A stretch of 64,000 bases of DNA, taken from Candidatus Gastranaerophilales bacterium (GTDB taxonomy: Bacteria > Cyanobacteriota > Vampirovibrionia > Gastranaerophilales > Gastranaerophilaceae). Within the stretch, counting starts at the first letter, position 1, and the number at the start of each line of letters is the position of its first letter. Position numbers and translations under genes: made by a program. This document shows positions 59,886 to 64,000 of this stretch, piece after piece. The stretch covers positions 69,202-133,201 of the forward strand of contig CAJUKY010000003.1 of the NCBI GenBank assembly GCA_910587055.1, written 5' to 3'. The notes beneath the pieces were generated by a model, which was not told where the DNA came from, ran no database searches, and was given only the letters and a program-made list of their open reading frames with translations.

Positions 59886-61487
59886 TTAAGACCCGAGGAG
59901 CTCTTTTGCAAAGGTAAGAGAATTATCGCTCACATCTCCTAAGGCCATCTGTGCAAGGATATTAGGCTTTTCATCCTCGCTGAGTTTTCTTACATTCACA
60001 ATTGTTTCTTCATTCTGCTCTTTTGATACAAAATAAAAATCGTTTGCCTTTGAAGCTATAATGGGCTGGTGGGTGATGGCAAATACCTGTGCTGTTTTTG
60101 CAAGCTTATTGATTGCATTTGCAACGCAAACAGAAGTTTTCCCTGAAATTCCCGTATCGATTTCATCAAAAATAATAACCGAAATATTGTCCAGATGAGA
60201 AAATACCGATTTTATTGCAAGCATCACCCTTGAAATTTCACCGCCTGAAGCTGTTTTATTTAAAGGCGCAAGCTCTTTTGAAACGTTTGTTGATATGAAA
60301 AATTCAACCCTGTTTTTGCCCTTAGTGCCGAAAGTTTCAGTCTCATCCACCCGCACATCAAATTTTGCATACTCTAAATTTAAACCCTTTAATTCTTCCT
60401 CTATTAAAGCAGATAATTTTTCTGCATACTGTTTTCTTTTTTTACTAAGTGTTTCAGCCAGAGCAGAGGCGGAATTATAAAGTTTTTCTTTTTGGATTTT
60501 TAAATCTTCATAAGATGTAAAGCCATGCTCGAGCTCCTCAAGTTCATTTTTTAATTTTTCATAAGTTTCAAAAATATTGCCGTATTTTCTTTTCAATTTT
60601 TGGATTAATTCAAGTCTTTCATTAATTTCATCAAGCCTTTGCGGATTTGCTTCAAGAGATTCAGAATAATTTCTTAAAGTATTTGAAACATCTTTTAAAT
60701 TTTCAAGCGCATCAATAAATGCATCCCTTGTCTCATTTAAAGAATTGTCAAATTCCGATGCTTTTTCAATATTGTATTTAATTTTGCTTAAAGCATTGAT
60801 TATTGAAGAATCATCGTTGTTTAAATTATAATAAGCACCGTATGTTAATTCTTTTAAATTTTCAAGATTTGAGAGGATATCAAGCTCCGAATTTAACTCC
60901 TCCTCTTCGCCCTCTTTTATTTCCGCCTGCTCGATTTCTTCTGTTTGAAATTTCAAAAACTCAATTTTTTCCCTTGCTTCTTTTTCGCCGGTTTCAATGA
61001 TATTAAGCTTTTTGCTTACATCTTTGTATTCCTGATAATCCTTTTTATAGTTTTCAAGCGCGGTTTTAAAATCCGCATCCGCATTTTCAATATAAGAATC
61101 CAATAATTCTATATGATATTTTGATTGCAGATAGGTATAAGTCTGGTGCTGGGAGTGGATATCGACAAGTTTTTCTCTCATCTGATTGATAATGTCAAGT
61201 GTTACCATAGCCCCGTTTAAACGCGGTTTTGTACCTGTTTTGGAGATTTCTCTTGATATTACAATCTCTTCATCGTTATTTACAAAAGTTAATTCAATAA
61301 GCGCATTTTTTTCAGGATTTTTCAAAACATCTTTGCTTGTTTTGGCGCCGAGTGCTATATCTATCCCTTTAAAAATAATGCTTTTTCCGGCACCTGTTTC
61401 TCCTAAAAAAACATTAAAACCGTCATTAAATTCAAGCCTTAATTCATCAATTAATATGAAATTTTTAATAAAAACTTCTTTTAGCAT
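59886..61487 (-). CDS. recN: DNA repair protein RecN
   Basis: 533 aa SMC-like ATPase for double-strand-break repair. Walker A is FLGETGAGKSIIFKGIDIALG at the N terminus, a long coiled coil spans about 150-370, and the C-terminal signature ASGGEISRVMLAIKS is followed by Walker B VIIFDEIDTGISG. The start overlaps the end of nadK by 7 nt, making a yajQ-nadK-recN operon. Confidence 0.95.
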   Translation of the reverse strand: MLKEVFIKNFILIDELRLEFNDGFNVFLGETGAGKSIIFKGIDIALGAKTSKDVLKNPEKNALIELTFVNNDEEIVISREISKTGTKPRLNGAMVTLDIINQMREKLVDIHSQHQTYTYLQSKYHIELLDSYIENADADFKTALENYKKDYQEYKDVSKKLNIIETGEKEAREKIEFLKFQTEEIEQAEIKEGEEEELNSELDILSNLENLKELTYGAYYNLNNDDSSIINALSKIKYNIEKASEFDNSLNETRDAFIDALENLKDVSNTLRNYSESLEANPQRLDEINERLELIQKLKRKYGNIFETYEKLKNELEELEHGFTSYEDLKIQKEKLYNSASALAETLSKKRKQYAEKLSALIEEELKGLNLEYAKFDVRVDETETFGTKGKNRVEFFISTNVSKELAPLNKTASGGEISRVMLAIKSVFSHLDNISVIIFDEIDTGISGKTSVCVANAINKLAKTAQVFAITHQPIIASKANDFYFVSKEQNEETIVNVRKLSEDEKPNILAQMALGDVSDNSLTFAKELLGS

Positions 61488-62317
61488 TTATTCGGAGCCA
61501 CCCCCCAGTGAAGTTTCTGTCTTAAAATCCTGTAAAAATCCTGTTTGTCTTTATTTAGCAAAAGAAGCTCGGCTGAATTTTTGTATTTTTGAACGGTTAC
61601 TTCGTTTGTAAATTTTCTAATGTCCTGTCCGTCTGATATTATTTGATAATCCGTGTTTTCGCAGATTTTTACCGTTAATTTTTCATCAGCATTTACAATG
61701 ACAGGGCGCGCATTCAGTGTATGCGGGCAGATAGGCACAATTAAAAAACAATCAATATCAGGTGAAACAACAGGGCCGCCCGCAGAAAGTGCATATGCCG
61801 TGGAACCTGTCGGGGTTGAAATTATAATACCGTCCGCCATATAGCTGCATACGGGTTTTTCATTAATAAAAAGATTTAAAACAGAAGTCCTTGCAGAAAA
61901 CTCTTTTTTAATTACCATATCATTGAGCGCAATATTATCGGCGCTTGATTTTAGCATTAACCTTTCTTCAATTCTGAAATCTTTATCTTTAATTTTTTGA
62001 ATAACATAATTAAGCTCGGATGGCAGAGCCTGTGACAGATACCCCAAACGCCCCATATTAAAGCCAAAAACTGGAACATTTAAGGTGCTGTAATGTCTTG
62101 CACATTTTAAAAGCGTGCCATCCCCGCCTATAGGGATTGCAAAGGTGAGATTATCAGGCATATTTTCCGTATCAAAAACGGAAGGTTTGTTTGAAGTCAG
62201 CTTATTTTCAAAAAAAGCATCCGAAACAAGGCGGGCAAAATCTTTGCTCCCTTCAATTTCAGAATTATAAATAATTCCGGTATTGCTTAAATTCAAGCTT
62301 TTATTTGAATTTTCCAT
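61481..62317 (-). CDS. nadK: NAD kinase
   Basis: 278 aa, phosphorylates NAD to NADP. The GGDGT motif is at residues 64-68 (IPIGGDGTLLKCAR), with NDMVIKKEFSARTSVLNLF and STPTGSTAYALSAGGPVVSPD for NAD binding. Middle gene of the yajQ-nadK-recN operon; nadK-recN adjacency is common. Confidence 0.96.
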   Translation of the reverse strand: MENSNKSLNLSNTGIIYNSEIEGSKDFARLVSDAFFENKLTSNKPSVFDTENMPDNLTFAIPIGGDGTLLKCARHYSTLNVPVFGFNMGRLGYLSQALPSELNYVIQKIKDKDFRIEERLMLKSSADNIALNDMVIKKEFSARTSVLNLFINEKPVCSYMADGIIISTPTGSTAYALSAGGPVVSPDIDCFLIVPICPHTLNARPVIVNADEKLTVKICENTDYQIISDGQDIRKFTNEVTVQKYKNSAELLLLNKDKQDFYRILRQKLHWGVAPNKC

Positions 62318-62324
62318 AAGTTAA

Positions 62325-62825
62325 TTATCTGTAATTTGTAAATTGCAAAGGCACATTCAGGTTGTCTTCTTTTTCCTTTAAAAGTTTAATTACATCCTGC
62401 AGGTCATCCCTGCTTTTGCCTGAAACTCTAACCTGTTCTCCCTGAATTGAAGCCTGTACTTTTAATTTTGAATCTTTAACGGCAGCAACGATTTTCTTTG
62501 CAAGTTCCTGAGTTAACCCTTTTTTTAATTCAAAAACCTGTCTTACATTACCGCCAAGAGCGTTTTCAGGAGCCTTCGGGTCAAGAATTTTAATGCTTAA
62601 ATTTCTTTTAATCATCTTGCCTTGAAGAATATCAACGATATTTTTTAATTTCATATCGTCATTTGTTGTGATTGTAATTGATTTATCAGCATCCAGCTCA
62701 ACCGTTGAATTAGAGCCTTTTAAATCAAAGCGGGAAGCTATATCTTTTTTTGTCTGCTCAACAGCATTTACAAGCTCCTGCCTGTCAAATTCCGATACCA
62801 CATCAAAACTGCAATCTTTTGCCAT
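62325..62825 (-). CDS. yajQ: YajQ family nucleotide-binding protein
   Basis: 166 aa with two ferredoxin-like halves. CSFDVVSEFDRQELVNAVEQTKKDIASRFDLKGS and QGEQVRVSGKSRDDLQDVIKLLKE are family signatures. Some members bind c-di-GMP and act as regulators; the role here is unknown. First gene of the operon, 7 nt before nadK. Confidence 0.94.
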   Translation of the reverse strand: MAKDCSFDVVSEFDRQELVNAVEQTKKDIASRFDLKGSNSTVELDADKSITITTNDDMKLKNIVDILQGKMIKRNLSIKILDPKAPENALGGNVRQVFELKKGLTQELAKKIVAAVKDSKLKVQASIQGEQVRVSGKSRDDLQDVIKLLKEKEDNLNVPLQFTNYR

Positions 62826-62862
62826 CTTTACTCCTTGCCCCTTAATTTTACACCTATATTTT

Positions 62863-62886
62863 AAAAAAGGGGATATTTAAATCCCC
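62863..62886 (-). terminator. Terminator of rpsU
   Basis: On minus, GGGGAT (62886-62881) - 6-nt loop - ATCCCC (62874-62869) followed by T6. Confidence 0.88.
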
Positions 62887-62901
62887 AGTTTTATAATTTT
62901 T

Positions 62902-63075
62902 CTAAACACGTCTTTTTCTTGCTGCTTCAGATTTTCTTTTTCTTTTTACGGACGGTTTTTCATATCTTTCTCTGCGCTTAATTTCAGATAAAATACCGGC
63001 TTTCTGGATTTTTTTCTTAAATCTTTTAAGAGCGCTTTCAATATTTTCATTTTCTCTTACGCGTACTTCAGGCAT
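62902..63075 (-). CDS. rpsU: 30S ribosomal protein S21
   Basis: 57 aa, basic. MPEVRVRENENIESALKRFKKKIQKAGIL and the Arg/Lys-rich tail KRKRKSEAARKRRV are diagnostic. ATG 63075 has a perfect AAGGAGGTG 6 nt upstream; a GTG at 63084 falls within that site. Monocistronic with its own terminator. Confidence 0.95.
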   Translation of the reverse strand: MPEVRVRENENIESALKRFKKKIQKAGILSEIKRRERYEKPSVKRKRKSEAARKRRV

Positions 63076-63170
63076 TGAATTCACCTCCTTAAGGTGCCAA
63101 TTTAATTGGTTGATACTATTTACCTGCTAATATAACAGGAACGCATTATAAAGTCAACTGATGGGGCTTT

Positions 63171-63458
63171 TTAATCCTCATATTCCACTTTTAAAAGCTG
63201 GTCTTTCTTCAGTTTTACAATTTTAATTTTTGCTTCAAATTCACCCGATTTATTTATAAACATTTGCCCTTCACCGGTTAAAAGCCAATGAATATTTATA
63301 TTAAAGATATTACTCAACTTAATTAAAAATTCTATTGAAGGTTTATTGAAACCGCATTCGTACTTGCTCAACTGCTGCTGCAGAATTCCTAATTCCTTAG
63401 CAAACACCCCCTGCTGTAAATTCAAGACAGTTCTGATTTGTTTTAATCTGGTATTCAA
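63171..63458 (-). CDS. XRE-family regulator, 95 aa
   Basis: N-terminal HTH (LKQIRTVLNLQQGVFAKELGILQQQLSKYECGFNKPS), then IHWLLTGEGQMF and a short basic C-terminal part. This is the compact phage-repressor-like type with a WLLTGEG motif. The start is TTG 63458 with GGA upstream; no ATG is in frame. Divergent from the third prepilin-like gene, as another XRE gene is divergent from copy 1, so it may regulate that gene. Confidence 0.8.
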   Translation of the reverse strand: MNTRLKQIRTVLNLQQGVFAKELGILQQQLSKYECGFNKPSIEFLIKLSNIFNINIHWLLTGEGQMFINKSGEFEAKIKIVKLKKDQLLKVEYED

Positions 63459-63487
63459 CGCAATTTTCCATATCTGTTAAAAAATGA

Positions 63488-63516
63488 TTGACTTTTAAAT
63501 AGATTAGTTGTAAAAT
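63488..63516 (+). promoter_or_regulatory. Promoter of third prepilin-like gene
   Basis: TTGACT (63488-63493), 17 bp, TAAAAT (63511-63516), with a predicted start near 63523. This would give a leader of about 230 nt. Confidence 0.55.
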
Positions 63517-63573
63517 ACATAATATAAGGAAAGTACAATATTATAACTCTACAACATTGGTTAATTTTAACTT

Positions 63574-63624
63574 AGTTTGCCGACATCGGGCAAACTTGTT
63601 GAGTTATTTTAAGATGTCTTAAAA
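63574..63624 (+). promoter_or_regulatory. Two hairpins/inverted repeats in the long leader of the third prepilin-like gene
   Basis: AGTTTGCC (63574-63581) with GGCAAACT (63589-63596), loop 7 nt; then TTTTAAGA-TG-TCTTAAAA (63607-63624). The first could fold in RNA; the second has only a 2-nt spacer and is more likely a protein-binding site. Confidence 0.5.
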
Positions 63625-63752
63625 TCAAAATACATAGAATGTACACCCTGAAAAATTTTACCAATTCATCTTTAAGGGCGTTTTTTGATGCATATTTTTA
63701 CGCTTTTAAAAGATACCTTGTTTGTCTGCTCACTTTAATTTAAGGATAACTT

Positions 63753-64000
63753 ATGAAAAAAAATTTTAAACTGCCCAACCGGGGAATATTTAACCGCATA
63801 CCGGTTTCTTTACACAATAGTTATAATGTTCGCAGCATACAATATGCTGTAATTTTCGGATTTTCTCTCGTTGAAATGCTTATGGCATTACTTGTAGCAT
63901 CATTGCTTATGGCAGCATTAGCTCCTGTAATGACAAGAAAAATGGCAGATCATGAATTAAAGGTAATGAGTGAAGCAAGTAATTATGAAAAGGATATGGT
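63753..64000 (+). CDS. Prepilin-like protein, copy 3 (truncated by window edge)
   Basis: The frame is open from ATG 63753 to the window end (82 codons). AAGGA is 7-8 nt upstream. A 36-residue basic leader (MKKNFKLPNRGIFNRIPVSL and following) ends in G36|FSLVEMLMALLVASLLMAALAPVMTRK, with the canonical Gly at -1 and Glu at +5. The helix is nearly identical to copies 1 and 2. The start of the mature domain (HELKVMSEASNYEKDM) is not glycine-rich so far; whether glycine-rich modules follow cannot be seen. Confidence 0.85.
   Translation, partial: MKKNFKLPNRGIFNRIPVSLHNSYNVRSIQYAVIFGFSLVEMLMALLVASLLMAALAPVMTRKMADHELKVMSEASNYEKDM

Overview
The window is an AT-rich (roughly one-third G+C by eye), densely packed bacterial chromosome segment. 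No rRNA, tRNA, CRISPR array, prophage or insertion sequence is visible. The best match I can infer is a low-GC, anaerobic, Cyanobacteria-related gut lineage (Melainabacteria/Vampirovibrionia, Gastranaerophilales-like). The evidence is indirect: a YidC with a large insertion after its second membrane segment, an elongated NusB, a DUF1822-like protein, a separate GlyRS beta subunit, superoxide reductase plus ferritin instead of catalase, FeoAB iron uptake, and long-leader prepilin-like proteins with huge glycine-rich ectodomains. No marker gene proves the assignment.

Layout. 1-7.3 kb: end of a sodium:alanine symporter, a BioF-like acyl-CoA transferase, an RND efflux pump with its lipoprotein adaptor, and a Xer recombinase. 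7.5-10 kb: two unknown proteins, the tRNA t6A genes tsaE-tsaB and an XRE regulator. 10.2-12.8 kb: the first glycine-rich prepilin-like giant, then a 185-nt structured RNA that seems to encode a 25-residue hydrophobic peptide (candidate type I toxin). 13-16.5 kb: a translationally coupled three-gene two-component cluster. 16.6-20.8 kb: phosphohexomutase, a glycosyltransferase-like protein, thioredoxin and endonuclease III. 20.9-22 kb: an XRE regulator, a 59-aa protein and a HigBA toxin-antitoxin pair. 22-27.2 kb: ferritin, superoxide reductase, a SulP transporter, acetolactate synthase ilvBN and a small protein. 27.4-31.8 kb: a small HTH-like protein, a FliA/WhiG-type sigma factor, YidC and MnmE. 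32-35.4 kb: the second glycine-rich prepilin-like giant and a repeat-rich non-coding region. 35.4-43.5 kb: PanD, two small exported proteins, a heavy-metal exporter-like protein, FeoBA, a metzincin protease, a dicarboxylate/glutamate symporter, YqeK and NadD. 43.6-55 kb: an NFACT protein, a lineage-specific protein, CtpA protease, a CHASE2 nucleotidyl cyclase, RecG, a small unknown and a DUF1822-like TonB-tailed protein. 55-63.5 kb: GlyS, a glycosyltransferase, NusB-FtsY, YajQ-NadK-RecN, ribosomal protein S21 and another XRE regulator. 63.75 kb to the edge: the start of a third prepilin-like protein.

The most unusual content is the prepilin-like family and its surroundings. Three proteins share an almost identical FSLVEMLMALLVASLL helix behind leaders of 27, 61 and 36 residues. 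The first two share 5' and 3' untranslated sequences, and each has a near-consensus promoter overlapped by a different inverted repeat. Next to the second copy, and again 6 kb away, lies an identical 77-bp block ending in a minus-strand terminator and carrying pyrimidine-rich, anti-Shine-Dalgarno-like sequence. These look like members of a small-RNA family.

A second recurring theme is start-site architecture. At least nine genes have a -10 box ending only 6-9 nt before the start codon, so their mRNAs should be leaderless or nearly so.
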